NCBI RefSeq assembly: GCF_001641265.1
Contig: NW_020167520.1
Location: 2,170,001 to 2,234,000, forward strand
From: Pseudogymnoascus destructans
Taxonomy: Eukaryota > Ascomycota > Leotiomycetes > Thelebolales > Thelebolaceae
DNA length: 64,000 nucleotides
Direction of reading: 5' to 3'
The position numbers were made by a program, and so were the translations under genes. Positions 54,034 through 64,000 of this stretch are shown one piece after another. How positions within the stretch are numbered: position 1 is the stretch's first letter; each line of letters opens with the position of its first letter. The notes under the pieces were generated by a model. It was not told the origin of the DNA. It saw only the letters and a program-made list of their open reading frames with translations, and searched no databases.

Positions 54034-54610
54034 CGGAGGTTGGTGTAAGGACAGTTCGAACTGAGGCTGACCTTCGAGTCTGCAGAAGTATCCGAAGTAT
54101 AACGTGAAGACTTCAATGCTCGAAGAAGTAGGACAAGGTATGGTAGTTCAGGCTCCAAAGCATATACTTTATACCACAGGGGTCAAGTGGTGAGACTAAC
54201 AGGTTGGCCAAGTGGTTCGACTCAAAGTAAGGGAATGCAAAGTAAGTCGAAGCAGGAGGAATTGCAAGAAGGCCAAGTAGTGTATAATTTGCTAGCTAAA
54301 GATCAATAAGAGACATGAGCAATAAGTGCTTATATAACAGTAAAAATCCCTAGTGCCAAATAAGTGAAGGCACTAATTAACTGAACCCTAGCTAAGCGAG
54401 CCCTAGTGAAGTGAGCCAATAACAAGAGAGCCTAAGCCAGTAGTCATTTTGGGCTGATCTAGGTCAGCAAGTGAAGCGTAAGTGAGCGAAGCAGGTGAAG
54501 TGAATGACATAGTGAAATAAGTACTAGAGACTAAAGTGAATTGAAGGGTCATGACACAAATATCGAAGGAGTGTCATGACAGTTGGCTGACAATCTGATT
54601 AAAAGGAATT
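54034..54610. other. AT-rich DNA without a gene
   Basis: No frame or known repeat. It contains many short GTGAAG/AGTGAA words between 54360 and 54560, probably decayed repeat DNA. Confidence 0.4.
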
Positions 54611-54623
54611 TAATCATGGGTCG

Positions 54624-57065
54624 AATAACCCACTGCTACGCAGTGGGCGCAAGCGAGTTGCATCGCCCCAGATTTCTCAACCACCCAATTTGTATTGCAA
54701 TTGAATCTTGAACAATTCCACCACCTGCAACCCACGAATACGAAGAGGCTATAGCCCAGGCAATTGCCTGGGCTACTGCCAATCCTGACGAGAGTGAGAC
54801 TACCGCTGCACGTATTTTCCACGTGAATCCTCAAACCCTCAAACCGAGGGTATGACGAAAGAAGCAACGCGACAACCGCCCTCATATATACACGGAGGCC
54901 AGAATCAAATCCTCTCTAGGCCACAACACAAAGCTATTATTACATATGCAGACGATATGCACAGGACAGGCCTCGGGGCTATGAAACAGATGGTCTTTGC
55001 GATAATCGAATACCTAAAGGATCTAGAAGGCAGACCGCGACAATTGCATGAAACTGAGTCAGTGCACAAGATGTTAAGGATGTACAGGATTGGTTCAATA
55101 GTTGGATGACTTGGTGCGAAGCCCATCATATTTAGCCTGGTGATATTATCAATTTTGATGAAGCTGGGTTTCAAATTGGAGTAGCTTCTGGAGAAGATAT
55201 TCTTGTCCCTACCTGGATAGTAGATGTATGTATATCCAGTTATAATATAAAATATAGTATAGCTAATAAACTATAGCCATTGTATACACCTAGCCCTGAA
55301 AATCAACGTTCTATTACCATTATAGAATCGATTATTGCAAATGGAACAACTATTCCTCCTGTTCTAATTGTACAAGGTGTGAATCATATGACGAATTGGT
55401 ATACCTTATTAGACGGAAATACAAGGGTATTAATGTCTGATTCCGGATATATCAACTCTCAATTAGCTCTTGAATATCTTGATTACTTGATTCTTCATAT
55501 ACAAGCTTGTAATGGTGGGTGCACCAGATGTGAGAATCTAGCCACCCAAGGAAGGGATGAATTTACTAAGACAACACACTGTCTTAGAAAACAGAGCCAA
55601 AGGGTCATAGCTTAGACTATTTCATAACGCAGCAATCAGGTGTGTGATGTAGTGAAGTGGTTCAGACAAGTTGCAACAAATGTTGAGTCTGGGAACTCAG
55701 GGGTAAGTCAGAGGTTAACACCTCACTGACTTTTCAGAAACAAGGAGTAACAAGATGAATGCTTGGAAGCTTGGAAAAGACGTGGAAGTATGTGATAGTC
55801 GATTTACTGTATTGTCTGCTTGCCCTTTCTTAAGGAAAGGGCAATCCTATTTATGCCAAAGGAGTGTAGTTCTCTCATTTTCCATGACTTTCCATGACTA
55901 ACCAGGCTTGGTAAATGTATTAGAAATCAAGTGCGACCCACAACTAGCTTGCTAATCATGTAGCGAATGTAAGAGAATCCCATAAAACCATCTCTTGGGT
56001 TCCTAGCCTATAGGAAGTGAAAAGGAGGTCCAAGGTCAGAGTACCTATAGACAAATTATGTCATAACTTAACCAATCTTGTGGGTAACTAAGGAGTGATG
56101 ACATGTAATGAATCATAGAGGGTTGTAGAAGCTTCTAGAGCTATCGTTCATGTTCCTAGGCCTCTAGTTGGTAGAGATATGCCATGTGGTAGTATTGGCC
56201 CACCCCCTTAAGGAGGAGATTTTCTTAATAACTTGTTCAATGAGTGTCCAAATGATATGCTGTGATGTATGTAGCATAAACAGATGTAGTAGAAGAGTTT
56301 GCAGCAATTGTTGAGTAGTATTGCTTCTGTTGTTGGTGTGATAAGCCAAGATATGTATGGTGACTTGTAGGTTTGAGGAGGAGATTTCTAAGTTTGCTCT
56401 TGAGTTTGATAGCAAACTGAGTGCAACGAATGTCAGTATGACAAAGCTGGGGCAAATGCACGTCCTAGGGTTCTATTAATGGATCAACACGGTAGTCATA
56501 TGACCCCGGAGTTTATTATTAAAGCTACAGAAGCTAATATACACCCATTTCCTTTTCCTAGCCACTTGACGCATGTTCTTCAACCTCTTGATGTCGGTGT
56601 TTTTTAGCCGTATAAACACTGGCACCGGAAGGCTGTACATGATGCAACCCGGCATCTAGATATTGAATATACAGTTTCATCGTTCTTCTGGGACTTACAG
56701 AAATCAGGGAAAAGACTATGAAAAAAGAGACTATTCAAGGTGCCTTCCGAAAGTCTGGGATCTGGCCAATAAATTGCCAGAAAGCTCTTAAGAAAATGAA
56801 GATGTATATGATACCAGCGATGGCGATGGCAACGGTGACAGCGATTGAATTACCCTATCCTATATTTAGTAGCCCTACACGCCAGAAAATCGACTCTACA
56901 ATACGAAGGGTCCAGAACGTCCTTATGACTGCAGAAGTCTGGGACTGGCAGCATGAAGACCTTCATAATAGGGTTCAAAATCAACAGAAGTCTAGGATTC
57001 AAGGGAATCGGAAGGTCTTACAAAAAGGAGGGGTCCTTACAGGAACTCAGGCACGACAGATCGAG
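54624..57065 (+). pseudogene. Fot1-like transposase relic, split by a solo LTR
   Basis: The element end is near 54624 (ACCCACTGCTACGCAGTGGG palindrome after TA). Coding starts near 54730 (YEEAIAQAIAWATANPDES) and has a stop at 54854. It continues with GGQNQILSRPQHKAI, then NFDEAGFQIGVASGEDILVP (first Asp) after another stop, an intron near 55227-55275 as in the gene at 25-1914, and ITIIESIIANGTTIPPVLIV. At 55507 a solo LTR interrupts. After 56448 come LLMDQHGSHMTPEF, LQPLDVGVF (third Asp), then TAG at 56605-56607 and YKHWHRKA. The C-terminal part runs to about 57065, where gypsy DNA cuts in. Several stops are C-to-T type. Confidence 0.82.
55508..56443 (+). mobile_element. Solo LTR, copy G
   Basis: 936-bp forward copy of the LTR family with target duplication AAGCT at 55503-55507 and 56444-56448, inserted into the Fot1-like relic. 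Confidence 0.93.
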
Positions 57066-57570
57066 AAAACATTTCTAATGGGACCGTCTCGTGGGTCACC
57101 ATTCCGTTGTTAGTTGAGATGGGCTCCCCATCTACAACCATTAATGGGTATGGATCGGTCTTTAGTTGCGTCCTGAACCCGTGTGTGTCTGCTACTTTCT
57201 TTGTCATAAAGTTGCCCGTTGCTCCTGAGTCTATCATAGCTCGGAGGTGTTGCTGTTGTATCTTAGCAACCACATATACCTGCATGCCACCCGTTGTGGC
57301 ACATAGCTGATTTGTACTAGGCCTCTTTGTGTCACTCGCCAGTGGCCTACTGCCGAGGACTCCTAGTTTTTTTAATCGTCTGAGGAATAACCGTCTGAGG
57401 AAAATCCATCATGTTCACCATATTCTAATGGTCGTAGAACTGGTACCCTTTCTCTTCTTTGTTCTGCTTCACGACATAGGCGTTCATGTGCTTCTAACAC
57501 TCGTGTTCCCCTTTCTTCTCTTGGGATGCTTTCCTGGGAAGGATACTTATTTAGTTAGGTCACTATATTG
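57066..57570 (-). pseudogene. Gypsy protease and linker fragment
   Basis: Reverse-strand match to gypsy copy 2: VVAKIQQQHLRAMIDSGATG with the protease active site (57072-57285) and, further right, the linker that precedes it (to about 57560). Truncated on both sides; fused to Fot1-like DNA at the left. Confidence 0.82.
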
Positions 57571-57934
57571 ATTACTATAATAAGTACTATAAAGTTGTAG
57601 GGCTACTTACTCTCAAATTCCTTAATAAGAGTCATCTCTGCTGCTTCTTGGAGTGCACTCACAGCAGATGATTAAAGTCACAGATCTTTGCCAAGCAGTG
57701 TGCAGTGAATCGTGATTCGGCATGATTCACCCTGAATCAGATTCGATTCATGATCTGATTCGGGCTATTTCTTGATGATTCGAATCATGATTCGGCAAGT
57801 ATTTGAATGATCCGAATACTTGCCATAATGTCTAAGATGTCCAAGCGTCTAGCGGTGAGGACTTACTGTCGTCCTCAATATATAGCTTTTTAGATTGACA
57901 TTTAATACATTCAATCATTACAATTATCATCATT
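57571..57934. other. hAT element end with GATTCG repeats
   Basis: From about 57695 (CAGTGTGCAGTGAATCG) to 57830 the words GATTCGG, GAATCATGA and CCGAATC alternate, a pattern of hAT subterminal repeats. It precedes the hAT coding fragment. No gene. Confidence 0.55.
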
Positions 57935-58490
57935 ATGAGTGATTCCGAGTTGTCTGACGCCCCTGAGGATTTTGACGATCATGTTATTTATGAAGATAAC
58001 AGTAATGATGGACTATTCTCATCGTCTTCGCTATCATTACCACAAAGCAGTACCGCAACACTACAGCTACCAGTCACTCATTCTGCTCTTTTTACAAAGA
58101 ATCTACATTCTCGTACTATCTTAAGAGGCTATCCTAATAAGATGCAATATGCTTGTACGCAAGAAGGCTGTTCATATATGCCTGAAGCTAAACTGGTATC
58201 GCAAAATACAACAAGCAATTTATGGAGACATATTGAACTAAAGCATCCAACTATCTTTGAAGCGTCTTCAAAATCTACTCGAAAACTTCAGAATAAAGAC
58301 AATATCCGCCCTCAGAACCATGCATCTTTGTCTAGATTCTTCAAGCCAAATCCTCATGGTACAACTCCAGTGCCAGGCACCAAATTCTGAGAATTGTTAC
58401 TTGCATTCATCATTATGAATAATCTACCAATGAGATTGGTAGATAAATTCTCATTCCGGCAGCTAGTGCATTACCTCAATCCTTCAGTCT
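57935..58490 (+). pseudogene. hAT transposase N-terminal fragment (BED finger)
   Basis: ATG at 57935 (MSDSELSDAPEDFDD) with a BED finger (CTQEGCSYMPEA ... SNLWRHIELKHP), a stop at 58390, and continued sequence NNLPMRLVDKFSFRQLVHYL in another frame. Close relative of the relic at 32.6-34.8 kb. At about 58491 it passes without a stop into gypsy integrase. Confidence 0.82.
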
Positions 58491-59002
58491 TGAGTCTCTG
58501 CAAAATTTGGAAAATTTCGGCCAAACTTTCAACTGCCTTCCACCCAGAAACAGATGGACAGACTGAGCGATTCAATGCAGAGCTCGAACGCTACTTGCGA
58601 GCTCATGTGAACTATCTTCAAGACAATTGGGTTTCATACTTGTGCATGGCGGAGTTTGCTGCCAACAGTTTGCCATCAGATGCAACCAAGACAAGTGCGT
58701 TTTTTGCGAACAAGGGCTATGAACCAAGAATGAGCTTCGATACAGAGCAGCAAGCATATCACGAAGCCAAGCAAGAGCACAAGAACATAGCTCAGACCAT
58801 GGCAAAGGTTTGGGAGTTTCTGCAGGATGAAATCACGCTCTCGCAAGCAAAAATGGAACATTTCGCGAACAAGAAAAGGAAACCTGCACCACGCTATCAA
58901 GTGGGAGACAGAGTATGGCTTTCAACTCGAAATATAAAGACACAGAGGCCATCAAAGAAGCTAGGCCACAAGCAAGTGGGACCTTTTGAAATTGTCGTTT
59001 AG
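58491..59002 (+). pseudogene. C-terminal part of a gypsy integrase
   Basis: STAFHPETDGQTERFNAELE carries the catalytic Glu region of the D,D-35-E integrase; both Asp residues are missing because the domain is cut off at the left. ARYQVGDRVWLSTRNI-type sequence and LGHKQVGPFEIV, the GPF/Y module, follow. It ends at 59000-59002 next to copia DNA. No such integrase is left in the other gypsy copies of the window. Confidence 0.82.
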
Positions 59003-60412
59003 CTGTGTAGGCAGTAGGGGTGAATATTGGCACTGTTAGCGTGGTAAGAAAAGTGATAGTTTCTCTGTATTGGTAGGGATTTGTAGCGTGAGCGGGTAGG
59101 ACCTCTCGGGCTCTTTCCCCCTCTACCCGCTGGCGCTGCTCGTCCTGGAAGGTAGCAAGTTGCATTGGGTTTTGCGGGAGATGGTTAATGGACAGAAGCG
59201 GGAGTATCATTTCTGCAGCTGGGGCGGCAATTGAATTTCCACTCATAGTAGGGAGAATGCTATGAGATGGATCCTTAACATGGACAGTCTCATCAAATAC
59301 CACTACTTTAGCACGTTCTATGGTGCCATTTAGAGGGTTCCAGAGCCGATATTGGTTGTCACCTTCGTAGCCGATGAGCAGAGTGAGTTTGCTTCGGTCG
59401 TCGAGCTTCTTTGGGTAGAGCGATTTGGCAATGAGCTTATACGCTGGACAGCCAATGCATCAGAGATGTGAGAGTTCTGGTCGGATGCCGTACCATGCTT
59501 CATAGGGAGTGATTGTAAGATCTGATGTAGGTGAACGATTCTTTAGGTAGACCATTGTTCGGGTTACCTCACCCCATAGTTCCTTTGGTAGATTAGCTTC
59601 TGTCATCACCGATCGCGATTTATCAAGTTGGTTCGATTTCCACGCTCAGACATGCCATTTTGGTTTGGTTGATGTGGACTTGTGGGCTCCCATTCGGCGC
59701 CCATTTGTTTGTACCATACGAGACATATTTCAGCAGCAAATTCGCCGCCACCGTCTGCTCAAAAACGTTTGACACGAAGGTTTGTCTGGTTACAGACGAT
59801 ATTATACCAGTATTTGATGTAACAAAGGACCTCAACGCTCGTTTTGCCTTTGAGGAGATAGATCCAGGAGAAACGTGTGAGATCGTCTGTTATCATTAAA
59901 TATAAGGATTCCCTAGCATTTGTTTTTGGTGTAATAGGACCAGCAAGATCCATGTGTATCAGTCCGAGTCGTTCTGTTGCACGCCGGGGGGTTCTCATAT
60001 TGTTGTGGGCGAATTGCTTGCCTAAGGTGCAGGGTTCACAAAATTCACGCTCCTTGTCTCGTGTTGCGGATTCTAATATGAGACCGTGTGATATTCCAGC
60101 AAGTTGATGTATGGCATCGTAATTGAGATGTCCAAGACGAGAGTGCCAGGTATGTATCGGCATGAGCGGTGAGATATGGGCCGTGTAGAAGGCCGTGATT
60201 TCCGCTGGTGTTGTCTGGGATTGTCATTTTTGGTTGAGCAGTTTGCGAATAGACTGGTTCAGTCTATAGAGCCCACCGACTTTTAGTCCAGTGGCTAGGA
60301 CTCTCCCATTGTAGGTGAGTTCGCAGCCTCCTTTTACCGTTCGGAATCCACCACCAAAATCTTGGACGGTGGATATTGACAGAAGATTGGTGGAGAGTGA
60401 GGGGACGAACAT
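59003..60412 (-). pseudogene. Ty1/copia integrase region, damaged
   Basis: Minus strand. The pre-integrase part has WHSRLGHLNYDAIHQL and CEPCTLGKQFAHN (H-H-C-C zinc site). The catalytic core has HMDLAGPITPK and YLMITDDLTRFSWIYLLKGK. TGA stops at 60224-60226 (K-stop-QSQ) and 59759-59761 (RF-stop-ADGGG) fit CGA-to-TGA changes. Beyond, PHQPNQNGMSERGNRTN gives the Glu of the triad. The copia reverse transcriptase and RNase H are absent, replaced by the gypsy integrase fragment at 59002. Confidence 0.82.
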
Positions 60413-60420
60413 GACATTTC

Positions 60421-62101
60421 TCAGTTAAGATAGTCAGATCGCTCACCCATTTTAATACCAAGGCGTACTGTTCCCTCTCCAAGGGCGAACGTGCCTGGTC
60501 CTGCTGCTTTGATTGTGATGGGAGTCGGATACTGGCGATAGTCGAGGAGTGATTCCTGTCGGCAGGTCATGTGTCTGTTTGCTCCTGTGTCAAGGACCCA
60601 GTCCATATCTTTCACAATAGCTCTTTTGGTATCATTGTCCGTTAGGGGAGTGTAGCTGTGGAAGGCGTAGTAGCCGCCCTCTTTTGGTGGTGCATCTCCT
60701 TGGTGAGGCGCTGTAGCAATGTTCGCTGTTGGTGTTACATCTTTGTTGGCAGATGTGGTGGATATTTCCGTAGCTAGATTCGCAGCTATTGCGTTGGATC
60801 TGCCTCTCTTTCCCCGCTGGTTGGCTCTCTTTCTTTCCAGCCACTCTGGTTGTTTCTCGTGGTGTTGTTGCCAGCAGTCGAGGTCAGAGTGATTCTCTGC
60901 CTTAGGGTGCATTGAGCAGGATTGCTTGTTGGCCTGGGAGAAACCCCTCTTGTGGGCGAGGAAGCCTGCTGGGGCATTTGCACCATTTGTCTTGCGGTTC
61001 TCCATGAGCTTCTCATGGTCTTCAGCCATAGTTATGACTTCCTTGAGTGGGAGGGCACCTGTGCGTGATACTCCCTTTCCACAAATAGAGTGATTTTGGA
61101 AAAGGTTTCCCACAAAGGCGTCGAATTCTGGCCCCAAACCGTGGATATTTGAGCGCTAGGAAGTAGTCAGGGAGCTTGAATTCGGCTCCCACTCTCATAA
61201 TATTTTCGTCGAGTTGGCGGAAGACTTGTGCATAGGTTTTGACGTTCTGGGTGTCCTCGCCCCCGTAGACACACTGCTCAAGTCTTGCAATGAGGGAGAA
61301 TAGCGTATTTTCCCCCTGTGGTCTGATTTTGTCGGCGAGGGTATCCCATATTTCTTTTGCGTTGGTGATGCCTTCGACAAGTGTCGTCGGTGCATAGTTT
61401 AGTGTCGATTTGATGCCACCGCATGCCATTTGGTTTCTTGCCCTCCATGATCGGTATGCGATATCATATTCTTTTGTTGCTTTTGTAAGGGCCGTTGGGG
61501 ACTGATTTGGATCCGGTTCTTCTGGCTCATTCTCATATCCGTCAACAAGGTCCCAGAGCCTCTCGATTTGGAGGGCATTGATCATCCTCTTCGACCAGTC
61601 CTTGTAGTTGTCGTCGCCGTTTAGCATGCAATCCCTTTGGATGGGCACGAAGCTGGCGCCGTTCCCCGTGGCAGGGGGTGTGTAGTAGCTTGACATTATT
61701 GGTGTCAGTGGTGTTGGAATTGATTCGAGTTCTACGCTGATAATTTGGTCTAGTTTTTGGGTTTTTGCGTCGGTTTTCTTTGTTGTGGGGTCTCTTGCAC
61801 CGATTAACCCAGAAGTGATAAATGTGTTCGGCTTCCTTGAGGTTTGGCTTCTTGTGCTGGTTCCAGCTGGCAATAGGCGGTTCTCACTTTCTTCTTCTGA
61901 GGATGAAGACGAAGGGTCGGATGATACCACCACTGGCTTCTTGGCTCGTTGCCTTTTGTGTCTGTAATTTTGCTCAAACGACTCACTAATGGCTCCCACT
62001 GTAGCTTCTCTTATGTTTCGGGACACTTCTTCAAGATCCGAGATGTGTCCTCTCTTTTTCTTTTGTATATTTGCACCCGTATCTTGCATCGATCCGCTCA
62101 T
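60421..62101 (-). pseudogene. Ty1/copia gag and protease, one frameshift
   Basis: The first ATG is at 62101 (MSGSMQDTG). A long gag with LNGDDNYKDWSKRMINAL and the Copia capsid-type block (ARNQMACGGIKSTL, EIWDTLADKI) runs to about 61135. After a frameshift it continues FDAFVGNLFQNH, MAEDHEKLMENRK, a Cys/His cluster (CSMHPKAENHSDLDC) and the protease active site WVLDTGANRHMT (D-T-G-A). It ends at 60421 with another frameshift into the integrase region. Confidence 0.82.
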
Positions 62102-62242
62102 CGCACTGCGGCGGCGCTCCTTTCTTTTTGGGAGTACTATAATATTCAGTGTCTGGTATGGATTTAGTCGTGTATTTCTTTACGCTCAGCAAGCTTGCGC
62201 TTTAGATAAAGCAGAAAAAATAGAGTGTTATCACGCCAGTCC

Positions 62243-62258
62243 GGGCTCATAACCTGTC
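62243..62258 (-). other. Copia primer binding site matching the anticodon arm of initiator tRNA-Met
   Basis: The plus strand has GGGCTCATAACC, identical to the anticodon stem-loop of eukaryotic initiator tRNA-Met, directly followed by TGTCAAAA. On the minus strand this is an LTR end (...TTTTGACA) followed by the complement of the tRNA. It is the layout of copia elements primed by an internal part (half) of initiator tRNA-Met. Confidence 0.55.
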
Positions 62259-63021
62259 AAAATAGTAGACCATGCATTTGGGTGTGTAGATTTTTATTGA
62301 TGCTAACCACTAATCCTAATATAATACAGAGATCTTACTAATATGATACATGGTTTTTTGATATCCTTGCACCGATGTCGGGGGAGCGGTTTGGTGATTG
62401 CCGGTGAAGCCGGTGCTCTTATTGCCAAGCCCCCTAGAGAAGTCTCTACCACTTTAGTGTGGTTTTCGACATGTCTAACTCTACGATGTCAATACGATAC
62501 CGTGCGAGTTTCAAAATATAGATTGTTGATCCACTTTATTTCAAGGATGGACGGGAGGCGAATAGAAGCCAGCTCTCAAAGTTAATTATACTTTTCGCGC
62601 TTTGGATGTGAAACGAAAGCAACCCCGGCTTTAGCGCGCGGCTGTAATGAACGTCCCCTGATACTACTAGATATTTTCTGCGTTTTGTGATTGGTTACGT
62701 AGAGAATGACTTCAGATGCGTTGCCAGGTGCTGGATGTAAACGTGGGTTGAGGGTATGCTTACTTTCATATTCTCGGCGCTTCGTAAATTATAATTGTCC
62801 ATATATACGTGCCTCCTAATGTAACGAAACATCTATATAACCGTCAGTTATCCTCATGTGCTCACACACCCATCTCAACAGGTTCCTTGTTTTTTCTCGC
62901 AACTAAAGCAATTAGCCGTCTGGCTTCACAACCTTACTCCACTTCTCACGATTCTACCCGTGCAGAACATTCAATTCCCCGCAGCCTCTCTTGGCCATCA
63001 GTCTTTCAGACGTTCTAAAAT
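62259..63021. other. Remains of the copia LTR and host DNA, no gene
   Basis: The copia LTR should extend right from 62255; I could not find its other end. A TATA-like TCTATATAACC lies near 62830, upstream of the short ORF at 63022. Confidence 0.4.
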
Positions 63022-63135
63022 ATGTTTCGAACTACGCCTGTCCTCGCCTTTCCACTCAAGGCCATTAGGTGGTTCGCAGAGGAAATCTACAAAAAGAATC
63101 CTGAGGCACGGCTAGAAGCTGAGAGAGCTATCAAG
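63022..63135 (+). pseudogene. First exon of an unknown host gene, cut off
   Basis: ATG at 63022 (MFRTTPVLAFPLKAIRWFAE) with EIYKKNPEARLEAERAIK up to a possible donor (AAGGTAAAG) near 63136. Composition is that of a real helical protein and a TATA-like element precedes it, but from about 63136 the DNA belongs to the NB-ARC fragment on the other strand. Function unknown. Confidence 0.4.
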
Positions 63136-63745
63136 GTAAAGACTGGCATGTTCTTCATGATCCGTATACAGCTCGAAAAACTCTGACAAGGTAAGGTCCT
63201 GTCGACGGATAATACCTGCCATCTGGGAGATGGCCAGAGGGACGCCACCAAGTGCATCGGAAATTTGTCGCGCTGTATCGCCTTCTGGCTCATTGGAAAT
63301 GCTAGTGAGGTGATTGAATAGGGTAAGGCTGTCTTGCTGTGTAAGTGGACCGAGATCCAGTCCTAAAGATCTTCTCGTAAACATGTTTTTAGCTAATGGG
63401 TCGCGGCTAGTGACAAGAATTGATCCACTGCCTTGGGGCCAGTAGTCCGCCAGGATCATTTCATCTGCGTTGTCAAATATAAGCAGCCAGGTCGCTTCCG
63501 ATCTAGCTTCACCAGGTTGAACAAACTCATCCGACCCCGAGAGATGATTTCGGGGATTGGAGAGCCATCCTTTCACGATTTCTCTGCTGACAATCTGACT
63601 CTTACACTCGGATGAATCTTCAAGTCCTAGTGCCAACGAAATCTGCTGGAAATGGTGGTCAAGCTTCGCAACCTTATCCGCCGCGACCCAGAATACTGCA
63701 TCAAAGGCAGCTTTATGACGTCGGTTATACTGTATACTGACGCCG
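63112..63745 (-). pseudogene. NB-ARC (STAND NTPase) gene fragment
   Basis: Open on the minus strand from about 63745: GGVSIQYNRRHKAAFDAVFW where the P-loop GGxGKT/S is expected, then DHHFQQISLALGLED, Walker B TWLLIFDNADE, GSGSILVTSRD and LGGVPLAISQMAGIIR (the GxP motif). It ends at 63112 shortly after the ARC region. The Walker A lysine is missing through a small deletion, no ATG precedes it, and no effector domain or repeat domain remains. NB-ARC proteins in fungi act as NLR-like sensors, for example in heterokaryon incompatibility; this fragment can hardly work. Confidence 0.72.
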
Positions 63746-64000
63746 CCTAAAAGCCTAACATCAGGGGAACCCCTCTACCCATACACCCTTAATGACGACA
63801 CAAGCCTCGTCATGCAGCACATAGCAAAGGATACACGTAGAAGATAGATGCAACACGTCTACATTTTGATCTATACACCCACACACCACCTACAACCCGC
63901 TGCGGCTACCAAAGAGCCCTACTTTTGTCTACTAGCATCATACATCTCTCTGCTCTCTCCGTCTCTCAAACGGCTCCTCTTCCCTACTCTCAGATATATC
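63746..64000. other. No gene seen at the right edge
   Basis: Short sequence without a coding frame; the N-terminal part of the NB-ARC gene is not found here. Confidence 0.4.

Noticed and set aside
57107..57571. Plus-strand ORFs with hydrophobic character
   Set aside because: Antisense to the gypsy protease and linker, as also at 29923-30895.
1..64000. Host-selective toxin or secondary-metabolite cluster
   Set aside because: No toxin gene, NRPS or PKS was seen; the single P450 is a pseudogene and its neighbours do not form a cluster.

Overview
This window looks like a transposon-rich compartment of a filamentous ascomycete genome, probably a Dothideomycete of the Pleosporales/Pyrenophora type. 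The reasons are spliceosomal introns of about 45-95 bp with GTAAGT-type donors, CTAAC-like branch sites and TAG/CAG acceptors; fungus-specific families (SUR1-like glycosyltransferase, Dal5-like permease, CYP53-like P450, NB-ARC/STAND protein); and a typical fungal repeat load of pogo/Fot1/Tigger, hAT, Helitron, Ty3/gypsy and Ty1/copia elements. The species is an inference only.

Layout. 1-2.6 kb: a Fot1-like transposase gene next to a broken host gene. 3.3-8.1 kb: a nest made of a Helitron helicase remnant, a pogo element inside it, a second pogo element inside the first, and a solo LTR alongside. 8.1-13.5 kb: several copies of one ~0.94 kb solo LTR family and a multi-exon Cys-rich gene, rearranged by inversion. 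13.5-15.0 kb: a gypsy copy with an internal deletion. 15,773-22,925: a complete 7.15 kb hAT element with a 10-bp terminal inverted repeat and an 8-bp target duplication. It carries, besides its transposase gene, an intron-containing histone H3-like gene and a gene for a protein with a long acidic tail. 24.6-25.5 kb: a GNAT acetyltransferase gene. 27-36.7 kb: a gypsy copy with two solo LTRs inserted, a hAT relic with an inverted middle, and an intact pogo element. 37.1-42.2 kb: host island with an intact permease gene, a tRNA-like gene and a decayed CYP53-type P450. 42.5-47.8 kb: a decayed gypsy copy with a complete hAT inserted just before gag, then a Fot1-like fragment. 48-52.2 kb: host island with a SUR1-like mannosyltransferase, a 54-bp perfect fold-back repeat and a 10-bp minisatellite. 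52.2-54.0 kb: a Tigger-like element. 54.6-57.1 kb: a Fot1-like relic split by a solo LTR. 57-62.3 kb: gypsy, hAT and copia fragments joined end to end. 62.3-64 kb: host DNA with a broken NB-ARC gene.

Most of the DNA is selfish and layered, so order of insertion can be read from nesting and target duplications. Several stop codons in the elements are explained by single C-to-T changes (CAG to TAG, CGA to TGA), as repeat-induced point mutation would make. The most interesting system is the hAT element: its H3-like gene keeps the ARTKQ tip and most of the histone fold but has a new tail and a new C-terminus. The whole element is also dotted with paired AGTAACG heptamers at an exact 13-bp period, outside exons and inside three transposase introns.
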